Source of the DNA: Cyrtodaria siliqua
Taxonomy: Eukaryota; Mollusca; Bivalvia; Adapedonta; Hiatellidae
Reading direction: 5' to 3'
Length of the DNA stretch: 64,000 nt
Assembly: GCA_037043455.1 (NCBI GenBank)
Contig: JAWPHD010010287.1
Coordinates: 1 to 64,000 of the forward strand
The notes below the pieces were generated by a model. It was not told where the DNA came from and ran no database searches. It saw only the letters and a list, made by a program, of their open reading frames with translations. Numbering within the stretch: the first letter of the stretch is position 1; each line of letters begins with the position of its first letter. The translations under genes were made by a program, and so were the position numbers. Positions 9,946 to 20,912 of the stretch are shown here, piece after piece.

Positions 9946-12900
9946 TTACCAACCGCATAAAAATGCAACGGAGGTTAGCGTTATTGCAAATGTTGACGTG
10001 GAAAATAAACCTTCAGCCGAATTCGTTGCATTATTCTCAGAAAACGTTGCAAACACTCGTGCCGGACCGCCACTTCCGTCAAACAATTTAATGGCGGCTA
10101 CATAAACCATTGCCCCAGTCTCGGGTATCTGGTCCAAATTAGCTACGTTCTCAACTCCTGGAATATTCGCCTTTCCCAGGATGACATGCACCGGAAATGT
10201 CTTTGATTGGCCATAATCTGTCGAAGGGGTGTCGACACCGATCACGTGAACGGTTCTATATCTAACCAGCCAATCAGCAGCGTCCTCGTGAAATCCTGGA
10301 AAATGGAACGTCTCTGGAACTGCCGGAGTCTCGGAGCCAAACGTAAGAGTCTTGTTTGGATATCGAGTCGCCCAACCCGAGTTCATGAGTATTATTGCTC
10401 CGTTAGGAATGCGAGAATATTTCGTTTCCCAATCCTCCAGGTCCTGAACTGTGATACGGTAGTCGGAGTTGGAAGCCACTTTATTCTTAAACAAAAAATA
10501 AATCGATTTGTTGGTGAATGGTTATTTAGCACACAATTTGAATTATACAGAGAAAGTGATATGTGGAGCATATTGAATGAAGCAGAGATCACTATTCTGT
10601 TATTATCGAACACTGTACTTTCCCCGTAATATAAATGAAATATTGGATGTTGGATGAACGGTGTTTTGAGTCAATTTCAGCACGCTGTGACTGTATTTTT
10701 TAAAACAATTTGGTTGAGGCAAATCGATCATTGTTTTTCCTGGGAATAAGACGGTACTGTATACTTCCCGCCATCCGGAAGAATCGACACTTTGCTCACC
10801 GACGATTCGAGCTGCCAGTGGAATTCGAACTCGCAGTGGTCTGAGGCGAAACGGTTTCAAATGCAGAGTCTTCACCATCCCGGGCAAGGAGGCAATTAAT
10901 ACGTAGAATATCCATATTCAACGGATTAACTAGTCAATGAGATTTTAGTAACTAGCGCAGTGAAGTGCTCTACGACGGAATCTCGAACCCGGAATCATTT
11001 GGATACAAGGCAATATGCTAACCACATAAGACCACCTCGCCGATAAGCACTCACACGTCATACTATAGGTCAACTAAGACAACTGTTTGTTTGTTTGGTT
11101 TTTAATATAATTTGTTAGCAAGTATGTGTGACAGTCGATGTTTTGTGGTGGAAGCAGAACACCCGCATATTTTTGGGTAGAACCAGTACTATGTATCTCC
11201 CGCCATCCGTAAGAATCGACAGTTTCTCACATACACTTTGAGCTCCCAGTGGGATTCAACTAAGACAAATCCCATGACAATAAACATGGCATGTTAAATA
11301 ACATGGCATAAAACATGATTTATGAACGCAATGTATTTTTGACTATTGTGCAAAAAAGTAGTTCCTCCACGGAAAATTCATTCGCGTGAAAAACGACATC
11401 TCATGTTATCCAACGAAATACGATTAAATAAAGACATGCTAATGAGTTTTGAATATAAATAGGTTGACCTTAACCTAAAACGGTCATGATATCTGAATTG
11501 AATTGAATTGGATTTTATAATCGCAACAACAGCTAATGCCATATGGCGCCTTTCCAGCTTCCATTGGTGGAAGAAGACCCAAGGTCTGGGCAATTTTCGT
11601 GCACGGGAGAGCACCTGGCTACCACCGACGTTCCGCAAACCATAAATAATACTGATCTCATAAGGCCACGAACCCACAGCGTTGAGGGGCAAGTGATTTC
11701 AAGGAAGGGACCACCACTCGGCCACGGACGCCCCTCATGGTGTTTAGAGACTAGGGTCATCAAATTAATCAGTTTCACTATCTCGAGAAGATCACTAAAA
11801 TATCCCACTATACATTGTTTTAAACAAAATTATATTTCAATAAATGTGATCTTGGATGAAAATGGACGGCATATAGACCATGTTGTGATGTAAATTGTCA
11901 TATTATATACATTAACAGCTTTCAGAGAAACTTTATATAATGCAGTACCTATTTTAAATTCCGTTCATATAAATACTTTATATTAAATAATCAAATAATA
12001 GTGTTATGGATAAGCACAATAATATTTTCTAATATATTCAAGAATAATTTTAAAAAGTAATAATACTTAACCATAGCTGTTAGATTTGCATTATGACGTA
12101 ATTCGGCCCCGTCAATCAGTTCAACAAATTTGTTAAGTCTGCTAGTGCCGATAACAAGTGGCGAAATACTCGTTGTTATGTGACTTTCTTGTGACACGGA
12201 CGATGCAAACTGATAACATATAGATTTATTTACGGATCGATGCTTTACGTTTGTAAATTGATTGCGATTTGAAGCTGGAATACTGCGCCGAAATTAACAG
12301 ACACCTGATTTTCGGTAAAATTCATTTGTTTACCAAGGGGACCAAGACAAACGACGAGCAGAGTCAAATTGCACTTTGGTGATATCTCAGCGAATTTACA
12401 AGGGATCGTAGGAAGAAAAGTATTGATGGATAGGAAATTCATTTCTGCGCACATGATAGTGTGCGTGTAATTGAGATTGTTTCGAACGACTGCTTGACCT
12501 CTGAATAAGAACATAACATTTCCAAAATTTCGCATTCATCTCCTTTATAGACAATAATAGAAGGCAAATATTAAAATTTACCAGTTCCTGTGTATAAATA
12601 CCTTGATATTTATGACAACTCCTGGTCCGATTAGTTTCTCCATGGGAATCTGCTGTTCTCGCAGTGCTCCTTCGGCGAAGTGAGCAGGTGCATCTAAATG
12701 AGTGCCACCGTGTTCTGCCGTACCGAAGTAATTCGACTCGTACCTGTACGGGGCAAAACATGAATTAGATAAAGATTATTTAACTGCCGGGATCGATTAT
12801 AGGAAAATCCTTCAGGAGCGGTTCCGTGATCGAGGGGTTAACGACGCTGCGTTGTAAACCGTCTCGCCTCTCACCGCTTCGGGTTCGAATCCTACTGAGA

Positions 12901-14099
12901 ACTTGGGACGTATACAGTACTGGTTCTACCCAGGAAAATGGGTGGTCTCCCTCTACTACAAAAAACGACCTTCTCATATGGCCTAAAATGTGCTAGAAAT
13001 GACGTAAAACACCATTCAAAGAAATAAACAAACCTTCAGGAGATGGCAGACATGTGGTTCTTTTCACCAACAAGTGGATGCGAATCAGTGAAAAACAAAA
13101 ACAAAACACGACTACCATCGAGTGAAAGATTTCCCTATAATCGAACCCAGCAGTTAAATGATCTATTTATTACATTTTTAAATCAGTTTATATATGATTT
13201 TTAACCGATTTTTTTACTTAATTGAACGTTATAACGTTGACACAACTTTATTTTTGTGTTTGGAGCTGGTTATTAAAGAAACCAACCCGCCAAATAACGG
13301 CAAAATTACACATAAAAAGAAGCGTTAATCAAAACACTACCCAGGTGTTCATGTCATTTAATAATATATATGTGCCGATTAAAATATGGGTTTATTGACC
13401 GGTTATTAAGATACCCGTGATTAAATATGCATAAAATGAATTATGAGTTGGTAACTCTTAATTCGACTCTCCAGTTTTTTGAGGTTTGGCCTTGCTGGTT
13501 AAAATCGTTTATATTATGTCTATAGGGTTTGGATTCCCAAAATATGCAAGTTATACATATATATATACCTGGTCGTCAGTACGTTTAGAAACGGTGTAAA
13601 TATTTTATAAAATTTGACTGTTGTTGGCGGGATAGCTGCTTTAATATAACGCGATTATGAAAAGTTTCTGTCACAGAGAAATTCTGATCTTTTAACATAG
13701 AAATATAATAAATGTATTACAAAACATCTTGGGATATCTCTGAATATTACGTGGAATTAGGTGTGCAGTATGTAAATTATATAACGGAAATTCACGAGTT
13801 GCGTAGCTTTTTTCTTTTAGTATATATTTTTGGTGATATATAATCAACGATTCGGAATATGCAAACACAGTTAACTTAAGAGTACATGTTTCAATGTATA
13901 GCATCATATCCTACCAGAATCCAAGCTGCTCATTTCTTCCACGAAATAAAACTGTGAAATTGTTATCAGGGTTCCCAAGCCAGTAAATTGTATCAGCACT
14001 GTGCGCATGCGTCATGTCAACAACACGGAATTCTGGGTGGCACTGTATCGCGGCTATCCAGGCACACATCCAAATTAATGATTTAGATACTGGTTCCAT
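9946..14099 (-). CDS. Secreted Cyclase-family hydrolase, kynurenine formamidase-like (3 exons)
   Basis: Three minus-strand exons join cleanly: 14099-13915 (donor TG|GTAGGA, phase 2), 12743-12602 (acceptor GTACAG|G, donor AAG|GTATTT) and 10485-9946 (acceptor TTTAAG|AAT, stop at 9946). The product is 288 residues, normal for the family. It opens with a signal peptide from MEPVSKS, then FRVVDMTHAHSADTIYW. Exon 2 carries the metal-binding signature EHGGTHLDAPAHF (H-x-G-T-H-x-D-x-P-x-H), which marks the Cyclase/kynurenine formamidase/isatin hydrolase fold. Exon 3 has VIGVDTPSTDYG, a His-containing FPVHVIL and a GSGGPARVFATF end strand. It ends in a hydrophobic tail that could be a GPI-anchor signal or membrane tail. 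Expected role: metal-dependent hydrolysis of N-formylkynurenine or a related amide, outside the cell or in the secretory route. The substrate is inferred. The ATG at 14099 is chosen because it begins the signal peptide; an earlier in-frame ATG at 14150 would bury it. The introns are full of SINEs. Confidence 0.88.
10755..10885 (-). mobile_element. tRNA-related SINE fragment
   Basis: On the minus strand a B-box-like GAGTTCGAATTCC is followed by GTGTCGATTCTTCCGGATGG, GTATACAGTACCG and CCCAGGAAAAAC. These words recur at 11140-11265 and partly at 12900-12950. It lies in intron 2 of the Cyclase-family gene. Confidence 0.6.
10975..11050 (-). mobile_element. tRNA-like SINE head
   Basis: The minus strand reads GGTGGTCTTATGTGGTTAGC, then GGGTTCGAGATTCC, giving A- and B-box-like words at tRNA spacing. 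No intact tRNA fold or acceptor stem could be drawn, so it is called a SINE head and not a tRNA gene. Confidence 0.5.
11140..11265 (-). mobile_element. SINE tail fragment of the 'AGTACTGGTTCTACCCA' family
   Basis: It shares TGGGTAGAACCAGTACTA, CTCCCGCCATCCGTAAGAAT and a truncated B box (TGGGATTCAA) with the neighbouring copies at 10755-10885 and 12800-12980. It is a partial copy. Confidence 0.6.
11535..11745 (-). mobile_element. tRNA-Leu-like SINE
   Basis: The minus strand begins GGGCGTCCGTGGCCGAGTGG, a class II (Leu/Ser type) tRNA A-box region. A long variable arm region TGAAATCACTTGCCCCTC and GTGGGTTCGTGGC in the B-box position follow. The body ends in GGTGGTAGCCAGGTGCTCTCC and CTTCCACCAATGGAAGCTGG. 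On the plus strand an (AATTG)n run at 11496-11512 marks the 3' tail. This matches a SINE type widespread in bivalves. It lies in intron 2. Confidence 0.75.
12249..12500 (-). other. Candidate unassigned coding exon inside intron 2
   Basis: The stretch is bounded by a good acceptor (TTATGTTCTTATTCAG) and a donor-like C|GTAAAG. It is open for 83 codons, with phase 2 at both ends. The translation includes CAEMNFLSINTF and a hydrophobic CNLTLLVVCLGPLG. No family was recognised, and no partner exon in phase was found; an open stretch at about 12070-12186 does not join in frame. It could be an exon of a nested minus-strand gene or chance. Confidence 0.2.
12800..12980 (+). mobile_element. tRNA-derived SINE
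   Basis: On the plus strand GTGATCGAGGGGTTAACGAC and GGGTTCGAATCCTACTG give A- and B-box-like elements. They are followed by the family body GTATACAGTACTGGTTCTAC and CCAGGAAAATGGGTGG. It lies in intron 1 of the Cyclase-family gene, in the opposite orientation to the intron 2 copies. Confidence 0.7.
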
Positions 14100-15126
14100 T
14101 TTCTTCCTGGAAAGAAAAAAATACTTGCAATAATTGAATTTATTATCCATTTATCACGTGATATGCTGACCTAATAAGGAAATCGACGAGGCAGTTCCGG
14201 TTGTGGTTCGACATATATCGCACCATAGACATTTGATCTGTGGTAAAAACTTTGTTTTTGCCCATATTTGATACACGTTTTTGCACTGCATTGACATTTG
14301 TGTACTGTGTATGTAAAACGCGAGAAAACGAATTAATTATGTTGAATTGTGATCAAATTACCATTATCCTTTTAAGAGATAACTACTGCATTCCAGCCTT
14401 AAGGTAAAACTTTGTGTTTGTCCATATATAAACTACGTCTTTGCATTGTATGATTAACACAAAATAAATACTGTTTATTTGTGTACTTTATATGTAAAAT
14501 GCGAGTAATATGAAAATGTGCTCAATTGTGAACTAATTATCCTCCCAGTAGGTAAAGTGCGAATCGAGTTGGAGTTTGTAGATATCAACACGCTAGTTTG
14601 TAGGCAGGCATATGATGGTTTTAGCTATGGAAATCTATATTTGGCAAGTAATCGTGATTTTACAAACGTGTTCTCCATAACAACGTACAGTCTGTGTTTT
14701 ACATTTACACAATGCACGAGACTTTCAAGTGACCAGGAGTTTACGACGTGGACATGTATTTGATGTTATCAGGCAGTTTATACACCAAGAACGTGTGTAT
14801 ATTTACTTTACTGGCTTATATTTCCTCAAAATACATTTGCTGGATCAGTTCAGTTGCATTTCAATATGTTTCTTACAGATGTTGGCTTCAAAACTAATTT
14901 TAAAGCTAATTTTAAATCCAAACTACATATTTTGTCTTATTTGGTTTGTAGATGTTAACATTTATCGAAGCGAGTGTTTGTTGAGTTAAGCGCTAGTTTT
15001 TCGATGTGGGTGCGCTGGTTTGTTTCAGCTTAGCGCATTTCCTTATATGGCAAATATTGACATCTGACTCACTACCATACATAACGCTAGCCTTTCCAAG
15101 CATAACAAAAGAGTATAATAATGGAC
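14100..15126. other. No gene seen upstream of the Cyclase-family gene
   Basis: The first few hundred bases 5' of 14099 should hold the promoter, but no clear TATA or initiator could be chosen. The left arm of a long-range inverted repeat lies at 14561-14603. Related TTTGTAGATGTTAAC and CGCTAGTTTTTCGATG words recur at 14944-15010. Confidence 0.35.
14561..14603 (+). repeat. Left arm of a 43-bp inverted repeat pair
   Basis: It matches the reverse complement of 17483-17525 at 41 of 43 positions by hand alignment. The core is GTAGATATCAACACGCTAG. The two arms enclose about 2.9 kb. Confidence 0.85.
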
Positions 15127-15164
15127 CTTTGGAAACGGCCGAGCACGACACATACGAAATATTG

Positions 15165-15223
15165 CAGTCTCGGTTTGATTGAGACTGTTCATGAGCGGTA
15201 GTGAAATATGCTAGCTACCGCTC
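15165..15223. other. Two adjacent perfect stem-loops
   Basis: CAGTCTC (15165-15171) pairs with GAGACTG (15181-15187). GAGCGGTAG (15193-15201) pairs with CTACCGCTC (15215-15223). They lie in a slightly GC-richer block (15127-15345) with no open frame. It could be a small structured RNA or part of an interspersed repeat; nothing identifies it. Confidence 0.4.
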
Positions 15224-15345
15224 ACGCCCTCTAGCCCCGGGATGAGCAGAACTCAATATTCATAAAATCAATAATACACAATTTTAACCATCCCGAAGAT
15301 GGCATGCATACGGCGGTGGACAAGGAGTTTATCGCTTCCCCATGT

Positions 15346-17164
15346 CGTACGGCGTATGGTCCCAGTATCTAATAAAATTAAATGCCCCGAAGAGTGAAAT
15401 AAACATCATGGAATTTAGTTGGGAGCAGCGGTTATGAAGCCTTCGTATCACAAGTAACAGCTAAAAGACTAAATTAAAAAGCAGACAACATATCCTATAA
15501 GTGGTTAAACAATAACCAGAGCCTTTTATCGGCCGGAGTAGTGGAACCACCGAATCAAAAATTAAGTAAAAAAACAAAAGAAATTGAAAATGTACCACCG
15601 ATAACTAAATATAAGTATCGGGCTAAGCGATCTCCAAAGATCGAATGAATAACAGTACTGATTGCAAGCGCGGGGAGACGTTTTACTGCCGCCACACTGC
15701 ACAATACACATTTGCAAAACTATATCATTGGTATCGAACATGTGGTCTCCGAAATTATTACGTTGAAGTATAAGACACATGTAGTGTTTTGTGTAATTTA
15801 ACTATGCCCCACCACGAAAGTGTTACCTTTGTGCGATCATATTTCCATGGGTACCTTCAGATGTTACATTCATGTATTTGGTTAAGCCAATTTCACAAAC
15901 TCTGTGAGAGCAAAATTCATACCAAAAGCATCTCAATGTAAATGACCTTGTCCTACTTTTGCACTTTGTTAGTTTACATTCGAGTTTTACATTGAAGTCT
16001 GTGCAGAAGTCTATTTTTCAGACACCAAAAGCCGTATAGCTTTCAATGCTCATATATGCTTACATCAATATAAATAACATTGACCTACTGTCATTACTTT
16101 GTTCATTTAGTCCATTCCTCACACAAATACAGCTGTAGAGGTTTCAACACTTCATGAGAGCAACACACTTGACCTTACTACTGTATTTTTATGTGACTGA
16201 CATCGGGAAATATGTTTGTCGTGAACATATCTTCAAGTATACGTTGTTTCTTTGTAGGATTACACATTTTGCTACGATCTTAGTACAACAACATATGAAT
16301 TATATGAAGGTTGTATAAACTTTTACCTTGTTAAAATATGTGTCACTTTCTCTGTTTTTTTGGCATTTAGTGTCTATATATATATAGGTGTATATACTAC
16401 ATGGCTAGGTAGATACTACATGGCTACTTCTTGTCTACATAATTAATCTACGATGAGAAATAAAAAAAATACAGTTTTAAAAAGTCATCAAAACCATCGA
16501 AAAACTAGGGCTTATAGAAAACATCACATCGACAAACTAGTGCGTAACTTCAACAAACAAGCTCATATACCATGTATACATCAACAAACTTTTCTACATT
16601 TCAGTGAAATGAGCATTTAAGACAAATATATAATTAATATTTCGGTACATAATACTACAATATATCATAAAACAAGTATAACAGATACAGCATTTAGACA
16701 AAGATATTTAGAAGAAATGTAATAACATCATTTATCACATAAAGTCCCTTGTTAGCAGTGTCGAACACCCATTTAATATGCTATTGTATGACACACGTCT
16801 AATACAACCTGGGGTGTGCTAAACCTGTAACACTACGCAAGTTTATTAACTGAAACTATTTTATTTTGTTACAAATTCACCCAGATCTGAGTCATAAACT
16901 TATTGACAGCTTATAAAAATAATGCACGTTATACAAAACATTGTTGTTGGTTTGTTAAAATGTTGGCGTAAACTGCTATTTTGTAAAGAAGTAAAACACG
17001 AACTCTTTTATACGCAGCGTTATGTGTGAGACGCGACGTTACGACGTCACATATTTTATGACGTTTTGGCGCTAAAGTGTGTCTGACATCGTGGCGGCTC
17101 TATGTCCATCTGAATTGATTTTTACTAATTTGATTACAATGTTATGTGATAATAAGGATTTTAA
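15346..17164. other. No gene seen
   Basis: AT-rich DNA with short open frames that have no domain features. Words related to the 43-bp inverted repeat (ACATCGACAAACTAGTGCG) occur near 16525-16545. Confidence 0.35.
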
Positions 17165-17275
17165 ACTCGTTCCCATTCCATATAAGATTTATGAAACTCG
17201 TTATGCCAAAAGGCTCGTTAAAATTAAAATAATTCATAACTCGTTTCATAAATCTTATATGAAATGGGAACTCGT
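17165..17275. repeat. Near-perfect fold-back hairpin with about 41-bp arms
   Basis: The arms at 17165-17206 and 17235-17275 share CCATATAAGATTTATGAAAC on opposite strands, with few mismatches. The loop is about 28 nt. It creates a short open frame (17079-17279) that is a by-product. It may be a miniature fold-back element or a precursor of a structured small RNA. Confidence 0.8.
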
Positions 17276-17482
17276 TTAAGATTCTCTATATACCTCACAT
17301 TTTTCACTATGACTAATGTTATTAATGAAATAAACATTTAAATCATAAAGCATCATGTTATCAGAGTTTAAAGCAGTGAAGAAAATGTAACTTAACGTTT
17401 AAAGAATATGAAATATCGTAAAAATACTACGTTTGTTTACATTTTCAATGCCAGTTCAATACCATGATGCAACTGAACCCGT

Positions 17483-17525
17483 CTACAAACTAGCGTGTTG
17501 ATATCTACAAACTCAAATTCGATTC
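17483..17525 (-). repeat. Right arm of the 43-bp inverted repeat pair
   Basis: See the left arm at 14561-14603. Between the arms no transposase was seen, so this may be a non-autonomous element or two separate insertions of one short repeat. Confidence 0.85.
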
Positions 17526-18154
17526 TTCTCTAGATAGATACCGCGCGCGTTCCCTCTCCCAGAATAAGCCCAAGTACACGTGATATAACATATTCCATCT
17601 ATATCATGTATATAGGGCATTATTTTTAAGTTTGAATAAAGGTAAAATAATTGCATTACTTATTTACATTTTTTATATTTTTAGCTCGTCCAACTAATTT
17701 TGTTTTTCCATAGGGAATTTGGTAGTTTTTTGTGCTTTATTTGTTTTACCTCCTAAATAACACAGTGTCTGAACGGAAATGTACGCATTTCGGTAGTGTG
17801 GTTTGTTGAAGCGAAACAATGGAGTTCATCTCGAGGGGTCCTCAATCAAAACCATGATTTCTACCCAGTTATCATTAATTTAACACCAAGAGAGAAATGA
17901 GTGAGTATATTTGGCTTATTATATTACATTTCTAAAGTGTGACCATGAATTTATACACTCGGTACATTTGAAAACGCAAATCTATTTGTTGATGAAATTT
18001 ATTATGATCCCATAAAGCTATAACAACAAAAGTTTGTAGTATTCATATATCATCTTTATTTTATTCATTTGCCAAATTTTATCAATATCGTACAGAAAAG
18101 TCATGTATTTTTACTTATTCAAAGTTACCCACTTCATAAACCAAAGTCACAAAG
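17526..18154. other. No gene seen
   Basis: AT-rich DNA between the inverted repeat arm and the Tc1 fragment. No coding or repeat feature could be supported. Confidence 0.35.
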
Positions 18155-18370
18155 TTAATATCGCGTGTGACCACCTCGAGCGTTTAACAATGCCTGGCAC
18201 CTTCGTCGCATTGATGCACTTTTTGTGGCTATAGACCTTTGAGGAATATTCCTCCACTCTTCCACTAACACACGACGGAGATCAACAATATTTTGTAGGA
18301 TGGGGCCACCCAACATACAGCAGGTATCACTCGCAATTCTCGCCCAGAACAATATTCATGTGCTCGATTG
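18155..18370 (-). pseudogene. Tc1-like transposase remnant, C-terminal end
   Basis: The minus-strand translation reads LVEEWRNIPQRSIATKSASM and then RRRCQALLNARGGHTRY. The E-W-x-x-I-P segment, the S-M-R-R-R-C segment and the GGHTRY end are hallmarks of the last 60 residues of Tc1-family transposases, after the final catalytic acidic residue. The catalytic core is missing: upstream of 18352 the minus strand shows no further transposase similarity, and no terminal repeats were found. It is a short dead fragment. Confidence 0.75.
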
Positions 18371-19604
18371 GCCATCATTATAATAAATATTTTCACTACA
18401 ATAAAATTAGTATATTACTCAAATAATCATTTCCTACCTATAATAAAGTATTTTTATGTATTTCAGACAACAAGCTGGAGGAAAAGAAACAGTTTTACTG
18501 TTGCTAATGTGAGGACAGTATGTATATCCTGTCCATGATCTGGTTCGGGAATGAAAACTGTATGCTTGTTCATAAAGCCTGATAAAATTGAATCCGTTAA
18601 ATCAAGGTATGTGTGACGAATTTTAATAAACAATAAAGAGAGAAACATACAATGAGCCCGAAATGGACACTGCTTCGTCCTGTAAGGTTAATGTTCATCT
18701 AATTTACACTCGCACTGATGTGTTCATTATTTGTCAAATTGTTCAAAAGCAAGCTACAGAGGCAAAGTTTACACTGACGTGTCGTGATTCTTGCTTATTC
18801 AATTGTTTGATATGCTCCTGGCAATAACGTATAACCAACATTTAAATAAAATATGTTTTAATTTTATTTCAATGATACATAATATTTTTATTTATAATTC
18901 AATACTATGGAATAAAACTAATCAGGTTAAAATGTCCGTCATACATTCCACGGTTTTAAAATTACAAATTAAGATTATATATCCACATACAACAAACTAA
19001 TGAGTAATCATATATATATATATAATCACAGATTCTACTTTGAACGTTAACAATATGGATAATACTAATATGTTGATCACAAAACTGGTGATTTAAATGT
19101 CGTTGTAAAGAAACTGCATGCAATGTTTGATTAAATGTTGAAATCTCAAAATATACATATATCACAGATATCTTAATTACAAGCATTAAATTTAGGTATG
19201 CACATTCAGGGGTGTAGCTTTGCCTTTAAGGATGTGATATGGGATCTAAAGGTATGATTCTCCGCGGAAATATTGATTTTTTTTAATAAATCATGTATTG
19301 CAAATGATTTTTATTTGATTTTTTTTTTAAAAAAAGTTTAAATGCTTCTATTTGGCCCAAACTTTGCTAGATTTATTTCACTGACGTCTGTAAATAACAG
19401 GTGCGGTTGACATTAATCGGGGGTATATCTGATGACAACTATTTACCATTCAGGCGTATTTGACACAACTTTACTGTACTAGTCGTTTAATGAATAGTAT
19501 TAAACTCACGCAGTGTGGTTAATTGTGGGTGTACGTCATTATAACCCACTATTCACGTGCGCCTTTCTTTAAAAATGTATCATCAAGGTATAGGTGAGTG
19601 ACTA
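18371..19604. other. No gene seen
   Basis: AT-rich with a short (TA)n run at 19009-19024. The open frames are short and featureless. Confidence 0.35.
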
Positions 19605-19700
19605 GGCGTGAACATGAGGGTATGAGGACCTGAGGAATAGGAATGAGGGAATGAGGAGTTTATATGAGGGTATGAGGCGTGAACATGAGGGTATTAAGAT
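19605..19700 (+). repeat. Short ATGAGGGT-type minisatellite
   Basis: Repeated ATGAGGGTATGAGG and GGCGTGAACATGAGGGTAT words form an irregular purine-rich array of about 95 bp. Confidence 0.6.
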
Positions 19701-19913
19701 AAAGAAAAACAACTCATATATCATACCTGTCAAACGTTTAATCGAAGAAATAAAATAGATTTACGGGTGCATCAGTTGCTCATTTTTTTTTCAAATCTGT
19801 ATTGATGTCATCAGTGAGGGATAGCTCATTGTTCACGTTATTCAATGGATTCGAAAGTACGTAATTTTCATTGCCAGATTCATCTAACGTCTTCCTCATT
19901 GCACAGGAAATAT

Positions 19914-20321
19914 CTATCTGATTCTGTAGTCCCCCCCCCCCCCCCCCCCCAAGTATCGATCTCTTGTTCTAAATATTTTATTACGGAAGCATTGCCCCCC
20001 AATACCCCCACCCCCACCCCCACCCAATTCATTGTTTGTATTAGTTAATGCAGCACTTTTTTCATTACTTATGTGGAGACTTTTTCTTAATTCCGAAACA
20101 CGCCATTCCAAACTATAAACATTTGACTGAAGTTCCTATTTTTTTAATTTTAATTTTTCAGTAATGTTAGATTCCTCACGTAATAAACCTATCTCTTGAT
20201 AAGCAATATTCAATTCGTTTTTATAAGTTTCGATCTCTTGTTCTAAATATGTTATTATGGAAGCATTGCTAGTTTGAGATACTCGCAATATGTCGTAAGA
20301 CATGTCAAGAAATTTATTCAT
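19914..20321 (-). pseudogene. Short coiled-coil reading frame, interrupted, with poly-C tract
   Basis: From an ATG at 20321 the minus strand encodes a 61-residue heptad-rich segment (ITYLEQEIETYKNELNIAYQ). A TAG at 20136-20138 interrupts it, and the same frame then continues with more coiled-coil-like sequence (LEWRVSELRKSLHISNEK) into C-rich runs (19930-19950 and 20002-20028) that read as poly-Gly. A word near 20228-20275 (TCTTGTTCTAAATATnTTATTA) recurs near 19960-19990, so the region holds an internal duplication separated by the C tracts. No family was recognised. It may be the remains of a small structural protein gene. Confidence 0.35.
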
Positions 20322-20912
20322 AAATCGACAATGATTTCACGATAAAACAGCACGCTATAGCTATGTCAGAGCTTTTTTACGAGTCTCAACATGCTCATTC
20401 CAGAAAGTTTTTCGCTTTTATAGCGTCTTCAACCCACATCAGGTTTGCATCAGACCGTTTTGTGCTTCGATCAGAAAGTAGGTGTTTACTTGATCATTCA
20501 TATGACATTCATGTCATCAAGTCATACCCTTAACACCCCACCTAATTGGAGCGTAACAATAATGTGAGAGCTATGTGAATACAAATAAAAATCTTTTTTT
20601 TTGCAATGAAAAGAATAATAAATCATAGGTCACCCACCCGTAAATTGAATAAGTCGTGGTGTCGAGACCTATTTAACATTTTCAAATACCAGGTGAAATA
20701 AACATTACGAAGCAGCTTTTTATGAGGCGACCAGGTCAGACTGTGATTCATAAACACGTAATTGTGACCTGATAAAACGACATCGCATGAAGATAGCCCC
20801 ACCCGCACACATTTAATCATATATAGCGTGTAGTGTCATTTTCTCTTAAATCTGATTTTTTAAATCATTATACGTTGTAAACTCCCGTGATGGAAGAACT
20901 TAAAAACGCACT

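Noticed and set aside
10207..10629. A 140-codon plus-strand frame
   Set aside because: It is antisense to exon 3 of the Cyclase-family gene, which has clear family motifs.
11378..11893. Several 90-116-codon frames on both strands
   Set aside because: They lie over the tRNA-Leu-like SINE and its flanks.
12070..12186. A second exon to pair with the candidate exon at 12249-12500
   Set aside because: Its acceptor gives the wrong phase, and the joined frame stops after ten codons.
12810..12900. A tRNA-Leu gene
   Set aside because: Same reason: a degenerate head followed by a shared SINE body.
17079..17279. A 66-codon gene MSDIVAALCPSEL...
   Set aside because: Most of it is the two arms and loop of the fold-back hairpin.
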